Assembly: GCA_905479195.1 (NCBI GenBank)
Contig: CAJQLO010000002.1
Location: 62,001 to 126,000 of the forward strand
Length of the DNA stretch: 64,000 nt
Direction: 5' to 3'
DNA from: an uncultured Gammaproteobacteria bacterium
GTDB taxonomy: Bacteria; Pseudomonadota; Gammaproteobacteria; GCA-002705445; GCA-002716945
The position numbers were made by a program, and so were the translations under genes. Below, piece after piece: positions 47,809-56,322 of the stretch; position 1 is the first letter of the stretch; each line of letters begins with the position of its first letter. Under the pieces are notes generated by a model, which worked only from the letters and a program-made list of their open reading frames with translations, was not told where the DNA came from and did not search any database.

Positions 47809-48732
47809 ATGGAAAAAGCATTAGAAATTATAGGGCTCAATAAAGTTTACAGAAATAATGTACGAGCTCTTGAAAATATAAATTTAACTGTAGAGAAAGG
47901 TGATCTATTTGCTTTTCTAGGGCCTAATGGAGCTGGAAAATCAACAGTCATAGGGATCATCTCGTCATTGGTTAGAATTACATCTGGTGATGTTTATGTT
48001 TTAGGTGAGAATATTAAAAAAAATCCAGATTTTGCAAAGAGAAATATTGGACTAGTTCCTCAAGAATATAATTTATGTCAGTTTATCCCGATTGAAGAAA
48101 CAATGATAAGCGTCGCAGGCTATTTTGGGATTAACAGGAAAGATGCTGAAAAAAAAACATATACCCTTTTCAATCAATTGGGAATTTGGCATAAAAGAAA
48201 AAATACACCTAGAGAATTATCTGGCGGAATGAAAAGAAGACTTATGATTGCAAGAGCTCTTATTCATAGTCCTAAAATATTAATTTTAGATGAGCCAACT
48301 GCTGGGGTAGATACAGAATTGCGTCTTACTATGTGGGATTTTTTTCAAGAACTTAATAACCAAGGAGTTACTATCATATTAACAACCCATTACTTGGAGG
48401 AAGCCGAAAGATTATGTAAGAACCTTGCAATTATTCATAAAGGAAAAATTATACAGAGATCAACAATGAGCGAAGTCTTTAGTATGAAAAAAAATCATAC
48501 ATATATAATTAAAACATCAGAATTAATTACAGATGGTATTCAGCCAAAAGGATTATTATTTAAAAAGGTTGATCAAAATACTTGTGAAGTAACGGTAGAT
48601 GAAAACGTATCTGTTACATATATTATTAATGAATTAAAAAACTTTAATCTTAATGTTATAAATATAATAAGTAAAAGAAATAGACTTGAGGAATTATTTA
48701 TGGATCTTACTAAAGAGGAAGTATCCATATGA
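47809..48732 (+). CDS. yadG: ABC transporter ATPase, YadG type
   Basis: 307 residues. Walker A GPNGAGKST near residue 41, signature LSGGMKRRLMIARALI, Walker B ILILDEPTAGVD and the switch His in TTHYLEEAERL. The order and wording match YadG, the ATPase of an ABC-2 exporter of unknown substrate, rather than CcmA or NodI. It overlaps the permease gene by four bases. Substrate cannot be inferred. Confidence 0.92.
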   Translation: MEKALEIIGLNKVYRNNVRALENINLTVEKGDLFAFLGPNGAGKSTVIGIISSLVRITSGDVYVLGENIKKNPDFAKRNIGLVPQEYNLCQFIPIEETMISVAGYFGINRKDAEKKTYTLFNQLGIWHKRKNTPRELSGGMKRRLMIARALIHSPKILILDEPTAGVDTELRLTMWDFFQELNNQGVTIILTTHYLEEAERLCKNLAIIHKGKIIQRSTMSEVFSMKKNHTYIIKTSELITDGIQPKGLLFKKVDQNTCEVTVDENVSVTYIINELKNFNLNVINIISKRNRLEELFMDLTKEEVSI

Positions 48733-49499
48733 ATAATGCAATCCTTATCGCATATCAAACAATTGTTAGAAAAGAATTTGTAAGATTTGCTCGCATTTGG
48801 ATTCAGACAATCCTTCCGTCAGTTATAACTATTTTCTTATATATCACTATATTTGGTAATTTTATCGGAGATAGAATAGGTAACGTAGATAGTTTTCACT
48901 ACATAGATTATATTATACCTGGTTTGATAATAATGCCTATCATCTCGAACTCCTATATGAACGTAGTTGGTTCATTTTATAGTTCCAGGTTTCAAAAGAG
49001 TCATGAAGAACTCTTTGTTTCTCCTGTACCAAATTGGATCATCCTACTAGGCTATGTTACAGGCGGGGTCATGAGAGCTTTCGTAGTAGGCTTTGCGGTA
49101 TACATAGTTACTACCCTATTCACCAGCATACCCATAGCAAATGTCGGCTTAGTTATACTGCTAACTTTCCTGACAGCATTCTTGTTTTCTATCGCTGGAT
49201 TTATTAATGCAGTTTATGCTAAAAGTTTTGATGATATAAATATTGTTACTACTTTTGTGTTAACACCCCTTACATATCTTGGTGGAACTTTTTACTCCAT
49301 TGCTTCCCTACCGCAAGTGTGGCAAGACATATCTGTTTTTAATCCTATTGTGTATATAATTAGTTCATATAGATTAGCTTTTTTAGGCGTTGAAGAAACT
49401 AGTTTAGTATTATCTTTATCAGTAATCATTTCTTTAATAATAATTTTATTTATTACTGCGCTAATGTTATTATCTCGTGGAACAGGAATAAAAAATTAA
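48729..49499 (+). CDS. yadH: ABC-2 type transporter permease, YadH type
   Basis: 256 residues with six membrane helices. RFARIWIQTILPSVITIFLY near the start, SSRFQKSHEELFVSPVPNW and FVLTPLTYLGGTFYSIASLP near residue 180 are typical of YadH. It forms the membrane half of the YadGH exporter. The cobalamin riboswitch begins five bases after its stop. Confidence 0.92.
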   Translation: MNNAILIAYQTIVRKEFVRFARIWIQTILPSVITIFLYITIFGNFIGDRIGNVDSFHYIDYIIPGLIIMPIISNSYMNVVGSFYSSRFQKSHEELFVSPVPNWIILLGYVTGGVMRAFVVGFAVYIVTTLFTSIPIANVGLVILLTFLTAFLFSIAGFINAVYAKSFDDINIVTTFVLTPLTYLGGTFYSIASLPQVWQDISVFNPIVYIISSYRLAFLGVEETSLVLSLSVIISLIIILFITALMLLSRGTGIKN

Positions 49500-49503
49500 C
49501 TAA

Positions 49504-49585
49504 CTCATGAAGTTGGGAAAGTCAGTAAATCAATTCTGACGCTGCCCCCGCAACGGTATAATAGCCCGAATGCCAACAAGATGAG
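49504..49585 (+). ncRNA. Cobalamin riboswitch aptamer
   Basis: The B12 box GCTGCCCCCGCAACGGT lies at 49541-49557. Around it are closing pairs CTCAT (49504-49508) with ATGAG (49581-49585) and GTTGG (49512-49516) with CCAAC (49573-49577), GGGAA at 49515-49519, the GTCAG/CTGAC stem (49521-49525, 49536-49540), and AGCCCGAATGCC at 49563-49574, all hallmarks of the class. It senses adenosyl- or methylcobalamin and controls the btuB gene downstream. Confidence 0.95.
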
Positions 49586-49591
49586 ATTAAA

Positions 49592-49680
49592 ACCCAAAAA
49601 GCGGCGGATGCTTTTGCAGTGGGTATAATCACTATAATTATAGTGGTTTGCTTTGTATGTGTCCCCTTTTATACAAGGAG
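49592..49680 (+). promoter_or_regulatory. Riboswitch expression platform with hidden ribosome site
   Basis: Three structures follow the aptamer. First, ACCC/GGGT and AAAAGC/GCTTTT close a loop with GGCGGAT at 49603-49609; GCGG there can pair with CCGC of the B12 box, as in a kissing loop. Next, the perfect palindrome CACTATAATTATAGTG at 49630-49645. Last, CTTTGTAT (49651-49658) pairs with ATACAAGG (49671-49678), covering the AAGGAG ribosome binding site (49675-49680). This points to translational control. Confidence 0.7.
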
Positions 49681-49684
49681 TGAT

Positions 49685-51457
49685 ATGTTTACAATCAAGA
49701 AAATATTTATAATAACCATTCTATTATTTAGTAATATAATTTATGCGGAATCAAATCTTAATGAAATATTAGTAAGTCCAGGGCAAAGAAGTGCAACAAT
49801 TTTTGACTCACTTAATTCTGTAGAAGTTATAACTTCAGATGATATACAAGCATTGGGTTATTCAACTGTTGATGAAATCTTAAGTCACTCAAGTTCTATA
49901 AGTATTGGAAGCAATGGTGGACATGGTCAGACTAAATCAATATTTATGAGAGGAACTGAAAGTAATCATACTAAAGTTTTAATCAATGGAGTTGAATTAA
50001 ATCCTGGAACACTTGGCGTGCCTTCAATTCAACATATTTCTGTAGAAATGTTAGATAGAATAGAAATATCAAAAGGCAGTATGTCTACGCTCTATGGAAA
50101 AAATACCATTGGTGGCGTAATAAATATTATTACGAAAAAAGATATCGGTTCAAACGAAGGAAAAATATATATTGGAACTGGGAGAGATGAGACTAATAAG
50201 ATTGGATTTCAAAAGAGCTTTAATCTTAATAATCATAATTTATCAATTAATTTTATGAATACTGAAACTGATGGATATAAAGCTAAAGTCGCCTCAACTA
50301 AGAATCATGGTTATGAAAATAAAAATATAGATATTTCTTATAACTTTAGTACTGGAAAGAATATTTTTGATTTTAATTTCTACCAAAGCGATGGTAATGT
50401 TGAATATGATAGCTTTGGAAGCAACTTAAACCAAGACCATAAAGATTCTCATTTAAGGCTCGCATGGAATAGAAAATATGATACGTCAGAATCTAAACTA
50501 GTTTTTATTCAAAAACAAAATAAAATTAATCAAAATTCATCTGGTGCAACAGATTATACTCATACAGAGAATTATCAAATTAATTTTGAAAAAAATTATT
50601 ATAATCTAAATGGAACTAATACAATATTAGGTGCAATGTATACAAGCGAAGCTTTATATGAATTATCATATGGAACAAAATTTAACAAAAGCAATACCAT
50701 TGCAGAATATTATACTCAATCAGAATATTACACAGGTGATACATTACTTAACATTGGATCAAGATATGTAAATCATAGTCTATATGGTGGTTTTTTAACC
50801 GGTAACCTTAATGTTGGATATAACCTAAGTAATAAATCTAAAATAATTGCCGGTATAGGCAAATCCTTTAGATCGCCAGATGGTACAGACTTATATGGTT
50901 ATGGTGGCAACCCAAATTTAGAGCCTGAAGAATCTATTTCAAGAGAAATTGCTTTTAAATATAAAATAAATAACTCTTCTGGTCTTATCTTTACTCTATT
51001 TAATAATAACATAACAAATCTTATTGAGTCTGATGGATCGACAATGCAAAATATTAATAGAGCAAAAATTGAGGGGTTAGAGTTTAGTATATATAATTCT
51101 TATGATAAATTTAATTACTCATTTGACTATAGTTATATTAAATCTAAAGATTTAACAAATAATGTCGATTTATCTAGAAGACCTAGTAATAAGCTAGTTA
51201 GCAGGATTAATTATAATCATGATCTAAACAATACATTTAGCTTATCAACAATATCTGAGACAAGTAGTGATAATTCTATTTATGATACACACCAATTAGG
51301 TGGTTATACGAGATTTAATGCGACATTTTTAAGAAAAGTGAGCAACTATAGCTTTCAATTTAAATTAAATAATATTTTTGACAAAAAATATAGGAAAGCT
51401 CACAATTACAATAGCGAAGGAAGATCCTATAGCGCAAGTATATCTAGGAGTTTTTAA
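49685..51457 (+). CDS. btuB: TonB-dependent vitamin B12 receptor (BtuB-like)
   Basis: 590 residues from the ATG at 49685, five bases after AAGGAG; a longer reading from 49619 would run into the riboswitch and is rejected. Signal peptide to about residue 21, TonB-box-like NEILVSPG, plug domain with SVEVITSDDIQALGY and GSMSTLYGKNTIGGVINIIT, then a 22-strand barrel ending in SRSF. It imports cobalamin across the outer membrane using TonB energy. The riboswitch upstream makes the substrate call firm. Confidence 0.93.
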   Translation: MFTIKKIFIITILLFSNIIYAESNLNEILVSPGQRSATIFDSLNSVEVITSDDIQALGYSTVDEILSHSSSISIGSNGGHGQTKSIFMRGTESNHTKVLINGVELNPGTLGVPSIQHISVEMLDRIEISKGSMSTLYGKNTIGGVINIITKKDIGSNEGKIYIGTGRDETNKIGFQKSFNLNNHNLSINFMNTETDGYKAKVASTKNHGYENKNIDISYNFSTGKNIFDFNFYQSDGNVEYDSFGSNLNQDHKDSHLRLAWNRKYDTSESKLVFIQKQNKINQNSSGATDYTHTENYQINFEKNYYNLNGTNTILGAMYTSEALYELSYGTKFNKSNTIAEYYTQSEYYTGDTLLNIGSRYVNHSLYGGFLTGNLNVGYNLSNKSKIIAGIGKSFRSPDGTDLYGYGGNPNLEPEESISREIAFKYKINNSSGLIFTLFNNNITNLIESDGSTMQNINRAKIEGLEFSIYNSYDKFNYSFDYSYIKSKDLTNNVDLSRRPSNKLVSRINYNHDLNNTFSLSTISETSSDNSIYDTHQLGGYTRFNATFLRKVSNYSFQFKLNNIFDKKYRKAHNYNSEGRSYSASISRSF

Positions 51458-51459
51458 TA

Positions 51460-51975
51460 ATGAGGGTTAATTTAATAATGCCAATAATTCTGTTTATTTT
51501 ACTTGTGCTATCAAGGATGATTACTGATATTCCGAATTTCACAGCTACAATAGCCCTAGTAATGTTTACTGGTTATTTAATTCAGAATAGACTTTTAAGT
51601 ATTTTGGTTATACTAATTTCTCAAATTGTCAGTGATTTATATCTAGGAATTTATTCATCTATGATATTTGTATATGCTGCATATATTTCTATAGCACTAC
51701 TGAGCCCTATCATGATGAAGAAAATGAATACTAAGTCTATAGTCTTATCGTCTATTGTTTCACCATCGATATTTTTTATTGTAAGTAATTTTGGCGTATG
51801 GTTAATGGGTTCAATGTATACCTTTAATCTATCGGGTCTAATAGCATGTTATATAGCAGGTATTCCATTCTTTGATGAATCATTAATATCAACTGTGTTA
51901 TTTACACTTACAATATTCTCGATAATGAAGTTCATACCAAAAGAAACAAAAGAGATTATTTTAATTAAAAAATAA
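51460..51975 (+). CDS. Six-helix membrane protein of DUF6580/ECF S-like type
   Basis: 171 residues, about five or six membrane helices. RMITDIPNFTATIALVMFTGYL near residue 20, SQIVSDLYLGIYSSM and NFGVWLMGSMY near 112 are the characteristic segments. I recognise a family of uncharacterised membrane proteins resembling ECF transporter S components. It starts two bases after btuB in the riboswitch-controlled unit, and no BtuCDF genes are present. It is therefore a candidate inner-membrane partner for cobalamin or a precursor, by position only. A terminator hairpin overlaps its last codons. Confidence 0.78.
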   Translation: MRVNLIMPIILFILLVLSRMITDIPNFTATIALVMFTGYLIQNRLLSILVILISQIVSDLYLGIYSSMIFVYAAYISIALLSPIMMKKMNTKSIVLSSIVSPSIFFIVSNFGVWLMGSMYTFNLSGLIACYIAGIPFFDESLISTVLFTLTIFSIMKFIPKETKEIILIKK

Positions 51976-51986
51976 TCTCTTTTTTT
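51949..51986. terminator. Terminator shared by btuB unit and nrdB
   Basis: Stem AAAGAGATTATTTT and its complement around AATAATCTCTTT, then seven T on the plus strand. It begins inside the last codons of the btuB-unit membrane protein and lies just before the nrdB stop on the other strand, where an A-rich side gives a T-run too, so it may act both ways. Confidence 0.85.
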
Positions 51987-51990
51987 GATA

Positions 51991-53151
51991 TTAAAATTTT
52001 AGCTGTCCACCAACTTTATATTCTGTCACACGTGTCTCAAAAAAGTTTTTCTCTTTTTTAAGGTCCATTATTTCAGACATCCATTCAAATGGATTTTTAG
52101 CACCAGGATACTGTTCTGGTAAACCGACTTGGACAAACCTTCTGTTAGCAATAAACTTTATATATTCTTCACAAAGAACTGCATTCATGCCCAGGATAGG
52201 TTTTGGCATTGTATCGTAAGCATACCTTGTTTCAAGTTCTACCCCAGTCTTGATTAACTCTATCATTTCAGCTTGAAATTTTTCTGTCCATAATTCAGGA
52301 TTTTCTAATTTTATTTGATTAATAACATCTATTCCAAAATTCATATGCATGGACTCATCCCTAAGAATATACTGGAATTGTTGTGCCACACCAGTAAGTT
52401 TATTTCTTCTACCCATCGATAATATTTGAGTAAAACCTACATAGAAAAATATACCTTCAAAAACTACATAAAATGCGATTAAATCACGAAGTAGTCTTTG
52501 GTTGTTTTCCAGTGTTCCAGTTTTAAAAAATGGATCACCAAGACTTTGAGTGAATGGTAATGCCCACTCTGCTTTTGTTGCAACAGCTGGCACCTCTCTA
52601 TACATATTAAAAATTTTACTTTCATCTAAGCCAAGAGATTGTACACAATACGTATACGCATGAGTATGTATAGCTTCCTCAAAAGCTTGTCTCAGCAAGT
52701 ACTGTCTGCACTCAGGATTAGTGATATGTTTGTATACAGCTAATACAAGATTATTTGCCACTAATGAGTCGGCAGTTGAAAAGAATCCTAAATTAACTTC
52801 AACTATCTTTCTTTCATCTTCAGTAAGCCCCTTTGGATCTTGCCATAACTTAATATCATCATGCATTGGGACCTCTTCAGGCATCCAATGATTTGCTGAG
52901 CCATCTAAATATTTCTGCCATGCCCAGTCATATTTGAATGGTACTAACTGATTCAGATCAGCTCTACAATTAATAATAGCTTTATCATCAACTTCGATTC
53001 TTCCCGCACCTATCTCTAGGTCCTCTATACCTGTAGCTCCCTCTTGGACTATTTCACTATTTAGAATAGTATCTGTTTCTGCTATAGGAGCTGCCTTTGC
53101 TACCTCTGGCTTGTTTAAAGCTTCGTTTATTGGATCGTCCCAGTTATACAT
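51991..53151 (-). CDS. nrdB: Ribonucleotide reductase class Ia, beta subunit
   Basis: 386 residues from the ATG at 53151; AGAGGTG lies eight bases upstream. A GTG three codons earlier is in frame but less likely. The di-iron radical site is carried by [30 protein letters not shown] and [12 protein letters not shown], and the radical Tyr lies in the long-chain region. The C-terminal end binds NrdA. The small ORF before it overlaps by eight bases, so NrdB translation is probably coupled to it. It ends near a shared terminator. Confidence 0.96.
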   Translation of the reverse strand: MYNWDDPINEALNKPEVAKAAPIAETDTILNSEIVQEGATGIEDLEIGAGRIEVDDKAIINCRADLNQLVPFKYDWAWQKYLDGSANHWMPEEVPMHDDIKLWQDPKGLTEDERKIVEVNLGFFSTADSLVANNLVLAVYKHITNPECRQYLLRQAFEEAIHTHAYTYCVQSLGLDESKIFNMYREVPAVATKAEWALPFTQSLGDPFFKTGTLENNQRLLRDLIAFYVVFEGIFFYVGFTQILSMGRRNKLTGVAQQFQYILRDESMHMNFGIDVINQIKLENPELWTEKFQAEMIELIKTGVELETRYAYDTMPKPILGMNAVLCEEYIKFIANRRFVQVGLPEQYPGAKNPFEWMSEIMDLKKEKNFFETRVTEYKVGGQLKF

Positions 53152-53305
53152 TTTTATCACCTCTAGTTTTCGTTAAATATCCCCATGCTTTCATAGGTGT
53201 TATATCTTTTTTAAATTGTAATTCTTCGATGTTACGTCTTCTGTTTGAAAAACTGTATACAGCAAGAAGTATTATGATTGTAAGTGTTGAAACAATATAT
53301 ATCAT
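53144..53305 (-). CDS. Small membrane protein between nrdA and nrdB
   Basis: 53 codons: ATG at 53305 overlaps the nrdA stop (ATGA) and the TAA ends at 53144, eight bases inside nrdB. The protein opens with a hydrophobic helix ([19 protein letters not shown], residues 2-20), then a basic and polar tail with [17 protein letters not shown] and MKAWGYLTK. Both edges are exactly coupled to their neighbours, which argues for a real gene. I know no function. It may tether or modulate ribonucleotide reductase at the membrane, but that is guesswork. Confidence 0.72.
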   Translation of the reverse strand: MIYIVSTLTIIILLAVYSFSNRRRNIEELQFKKDITPMKAWGYLTKTRGDKNV

Positions 53306-56154
53306 TGACATGCCTCGCAATCTGGCTCATCAATCAAACATTGCTTAACTTCAGCTGAATTGCTTACAGCATTTAATTTTGATCCAACATTATCAGACGT
53401 ACTTTTCTCAACATGTGTTGCGCCCAAAGATCTTAAATAATAAGTTGTTTTCAAACCTCTAATCCATGCAAGTTTATAAGCACTATCAAGTTTTTTACCA
53501 TCTGTGTCAGGAATATATAAGTTTAGAGACTGCGATTGATCTATCCATTTTTGTCTTCTAGCCGCAGCTTCTACTAACCATCGTGTATCTATTTCAAAAC
53601 ATGTTTGGTAAATTGATTTTAAATCATCTGGCACTCTGCTTATAGAAGCAAGCTGTCCATCAAAATATTTTAAATCCTTAATCATTACTTCATCCCAAAT
53701 CTTTGCTTCTTTAAAATCTTTAATTAAATAAGGATTGATTACAGTAAACTCTCCCGAAAGATTCGATTTAACATATAAATTTTGATAGGTTGGCTCAATT
53801 GATTGTGCTACCCCGCATATGTTTGAAATTGTTGCAGTAGGAGCAATGGCTAAACTATTAGAATTTCTCATTCCATTCACTTTAATTTCTTCTCTTAAAG
53901 TATCCCAATCAAGCGTTTGATCCATATTAACATCTAGATATTTTCCACGTACTTCTTTGAAATTTCTCAAACTATCTATAGGTAAAATGCCTTGACTCCA
54001 TAGTGAGCCATCGAATGTTTGATATGGTCCTCTTTCTTTTGAAAGCTCCATAGATGAGCGAAGTGCAAAGTAACTAATTTGTTCCATACTTTTATCAGCA
54101 AAATCTACAGCTTCTTCTGATGCATATGGGATTCTTAATTTATATAACGCATCTTGAAAACCCATTAATCCTAAGCCAACTGGCCTATGTTTCGCATTTG
54201 ATGTTTTTGCTTTTTCTACACTATAATAATTATAGTCAATTACGTTATCTAGCATTCTCATTGCAGTCCGAATTGTTTTTTCAAGTTTCTTAACATTAAG
54301 TTTCTTATTTTCATCAATATGTGCTGCCAAATTAACAGACCCTAGATTACACACAGCAATTTCATCCTTAGATGTATTTAAAGTAATCTCTGTGCAAAGA
54401 TTAGATGAATGCACAACTCCGACATGTTGTTGGGGTGAACGCAAATTACATGGGTCTTTAAATGTGATCCATGGATGGCCTGTTTCAAATAGCATGCTTA
54501 ATATTTTGCGCCATAAATCAACAGCTTTAAGCCTCTTAAAATTAGCTATCTTTCCTTCATCTGCATGTCTTTCATATTCTTCATATTTCTTTTCAAACTC
54601 TAAGCCAGTCAAGTCATGAAGTTCTGGACAGTCATGTGGAGAAAATAGTGTCCACTCTAAATCATTGTGAAGCCTCTTCATAAATAAATCTGGTATCCAG
54701 TTTGCAGTATTCATATCATGAGTTCTTCGTCTATCATCACCCGTATTTTTTCTTAATTCCATGAATTGCTCGATATCTAAATGCCATGTTTCAAGATAGG
54801 CGCACATCGCTCCTTTTCTTTTCCCGCCCTGATTAACGGCAACAGCAGTATCATTTGCTACTTTTAAAAAAGGTATGACGCCTTGGCTCTGGCCATTCGT
54901 TCCTTTGATGTGTGAACCTAGCGCTCTAACTTGCGACCAATCATTGCCTAGACCACCAGCAAATTTTGATAACATAGCATCGTCACTTATTCCTTCAAAA
55001 ATTCCCTTAAGATCATCTGGGAATGTTGATAGGTAACAAGATGATAACTGAGGTCTTAAAGTTCCAGAGTTAAATAATGTTGGCGTACTACACATAAAGT
55101 CAAAAGATGAGATTAAATTATAAAACTCAACAGTTCTCTCTTCTCTTTTTTCTTCATTAATAGCCAAGCCCATTGCTACTCTCATAAAGAAAGCCTGAGG
55201 TAATTCAAATCTCTTTTCTCTATGATGGATAAAGTATCTATCATATAAAGTTTGAAGCCCTAAATAAGTAAAAGCTAAATCTCTGGATGGATCAATGTGT
55301 TTGGCGATATACTCTAAGTCATAGGTTAGTAATTCTTTATCAACCAATTCAAGCTCAACAGCTCTTCCTAAATATGATTTAAAGTATTCAGGGTAAGACT
55401 TGGACATTTCCTTAATAGTTGGAGTATTCTCATCAACATTTAAAAATGATAAAGCTTCTTCATATAAATTACTTAAAAGTAATCTTGCAACCACATAAGA
55501 ATAATTAGGATCTTTCTCTATCAAAGGTCGTATGGAAATTAATATTGAACTTGATAAATCTTCTTTCTTGATTCCGTCATAAATATTTTTATCTATGAGA
55601 TCAAATACGGTTTGAGCTGAAACATCTTCGACGCCAAAGCATGCTTCTTCAATAATTAATTTAAGTCTATCAAGATCCAGAGCTTGAGTAGAGCCATCTT
55701 CGTTTAATACGCCTTTAGTTATGGGCAAGTCTTCTGCTTTTTCAACTTTATTTTGACTTCTAGCCTGACTTCTCTCTTCTCTATATAGCACATAAGCTCT
55801 TGCAACATCTTGATATCCTGCTCGCATAATAGCAAGCTCAACTTGATCTTGAATATCCTCTATATGTATGACGCCACCTTCAGGAAATCTTCTTTTTATT
55901 GCAGAATTAACTCTTTGTGCCAAAGATTCTACTTCATTATGTATTCTTGTTGATGCTGCTGCACTACTTCCTTCTACACTTAAAAAAGCTTTGGTCATCG
56001 CTATAGAAATTTTATCTAAATCAAAGGATGTCACCTTTCCATTTCTTCTCATTACTCTATACTTTCCAGGTATAGGAGATAAGCTCGATGCGTTTGTTAT
56101 TGCTTCTTTTTCTGTAAGTCCGGAGAGGCTAGTATTCTGTAATTCTTCTTTCAT
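53302..56154 (-). CDS. nrdA: Ribonucleotide reductase class Ia, alpha subunit
   Basis: 950 residues. Two ATP-cone domains precede the catalytic core: residues about 33-125 (VMRRNGKVTSFDLDKIS) and about 145-235 (DGSTQALDLDRLKLIIEEAC). Double cones occur in Pseudomonas-type NrdA and give allosteric shut-off by dATP. The catalytic barrel includes FNSGTLRPQLSSCYLSTF and ICGVAQSIEPTYQNLY; the C-terminal redox pair is DCEACQ. It reduces ribonucleotides to deoxyribonucleotides. It is controlled by NrdR boxes upstream. Confidence 0.97.
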   Translation of the reverse strand: MKEELQNTSLSGLTEKEAITNASSLSPIPGKYRVMRRNGKVTSFDLDKISIAMTKAFLSVEGSSAAASTRIHNEVESLAQRVNSAIKRRFPEGGVIHIEDIQDQVELAIMRAGYQDVARAYVLYREERSQARSQNKVEKAEDLPITKGVLNEDGSTQALDLDRLKLIIEEACFGVEDVSAQTVFDLIDKNIYDGIKKEDLSSSILISIRPLIEKDPNYSYVVARLLLSNLYEEALSFLNVDENTPTIKEMSKSYPEYFKSYLGRAVELELVDKELLTYDLEYIAKHIDPSRDLAFTYLGLQTLYDRYFIHHREKRFELPQAFFMRVAMGLAINEEKREERTVEFYNLISSFDFMCSTPTLFNSGTLRPQLSSCYLSTFPDDLKGIFEGISDDAMLSKFAGGLGNDWSQVRALGSHIKGTNGQSQGVIPFLKVANDTAVAVNQGGKRKGAMCAYLETWHLDIEQFMELRKNTGDDRRRTHDMNTANWIPDLFMKRLHNDLEWTLFSPHDCPELHDLTGLEFEKKYEEYERHADEGKIANFKRLKAVDLWRKILSMLFETGHPWITFKDPCNLRSPQQHVGVVHSSNLCTEITLNTSKDEIAVCNLGSVNLAAHIDENKKLNVKKLEKTIRTAMRMLDNVIDYNYYSVEKAKTSNAKHRPVGLGLMGFQDALYKLRIPYASEEAVDFADKSMEQISYFALRSSMELSKERGPYQTFDGSLWSQGILPIDSLRNFKEVRGKYLDVNMDQTLDWDTLREEIKVNGMRNSNSLAIAPTATISNICGVAQSIEPTYQNLYVKSNLSGEFTVINPYLIKDFKEAKIWDEVMIKDLKYFDGQLASISRVPDDLKSIYQTCFEIDTRWLVEAAARRQKWIDQSQSLNLYIPDTDGKKLDSAYKLAWIRGLKTTYYLRSLGATHVEKSTSDNVGSKLNAVSNSAEVKQCLIDEPDCEACQ

Positions 56155-56200
56155 TTTTATTATTTTCCTTAAATTCGTCCTGTGTGGAGATTAAATTATA

Positions 56201-56216
56201 ACACTAATTATTGTGG
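56201..56216. promoter_or_regulatory. NrdR box 1, nrdA promoter
   Basis: ACACTAATTATTGTGG fits the 16-base NrdR consensus (acaCwAtATaTwGtgt). A minus-strand TATAAT candidate -10 sits just at its edge (56195-56200). Together with box 2, it would repress nrdA when dATP is plentiful. Confidence 0.8.
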
Positions 56217-56232
56217 TTGTAATTATATTGAA

Positions 56233-56248
56233 ACACAATATGTTGTGT
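56233..56248. promoter_or_regulatory. NrdR box 2, nrdA promoter
   Basis: ACACAATATGTTGTGT, a near-perfect NrdR box and almost perfect palindrome. It starts 32 bases from box 1, that is three helical turns, the usual spacing for cooperative NrdR binding. Confidence 0.85.
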
Positions 56249-56265
56249 TTTTTTTGTTTACAAGC

Positions 56266-56274
56266 TGTGGATAA
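56266..56274 (-). promoter_or_regulatory. DnaA box upstream of nrdA
   Basis: TGTGGATAA on the plus strand is the exact complement of TTATCCACA, the consensus DnaA box. It lies 18 bases beyond NrdR box 2, about 110 bases before the nrdA start. DnaA control of nrdAB is known in E. coli. Confidence 0.7.
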
Positions 56275-56322
56275 GGTGTTAATTAAAACACATAAGATTT
56301 TAGCGATATACTAATATATGAG

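Noticed and set aside
49619-49684. Extended start for btuB
   Set aside because: It would cross the riboswitch hairpin and the Shine-Dalgarno; the ATG at 49685 opens directly on the signal peptide.
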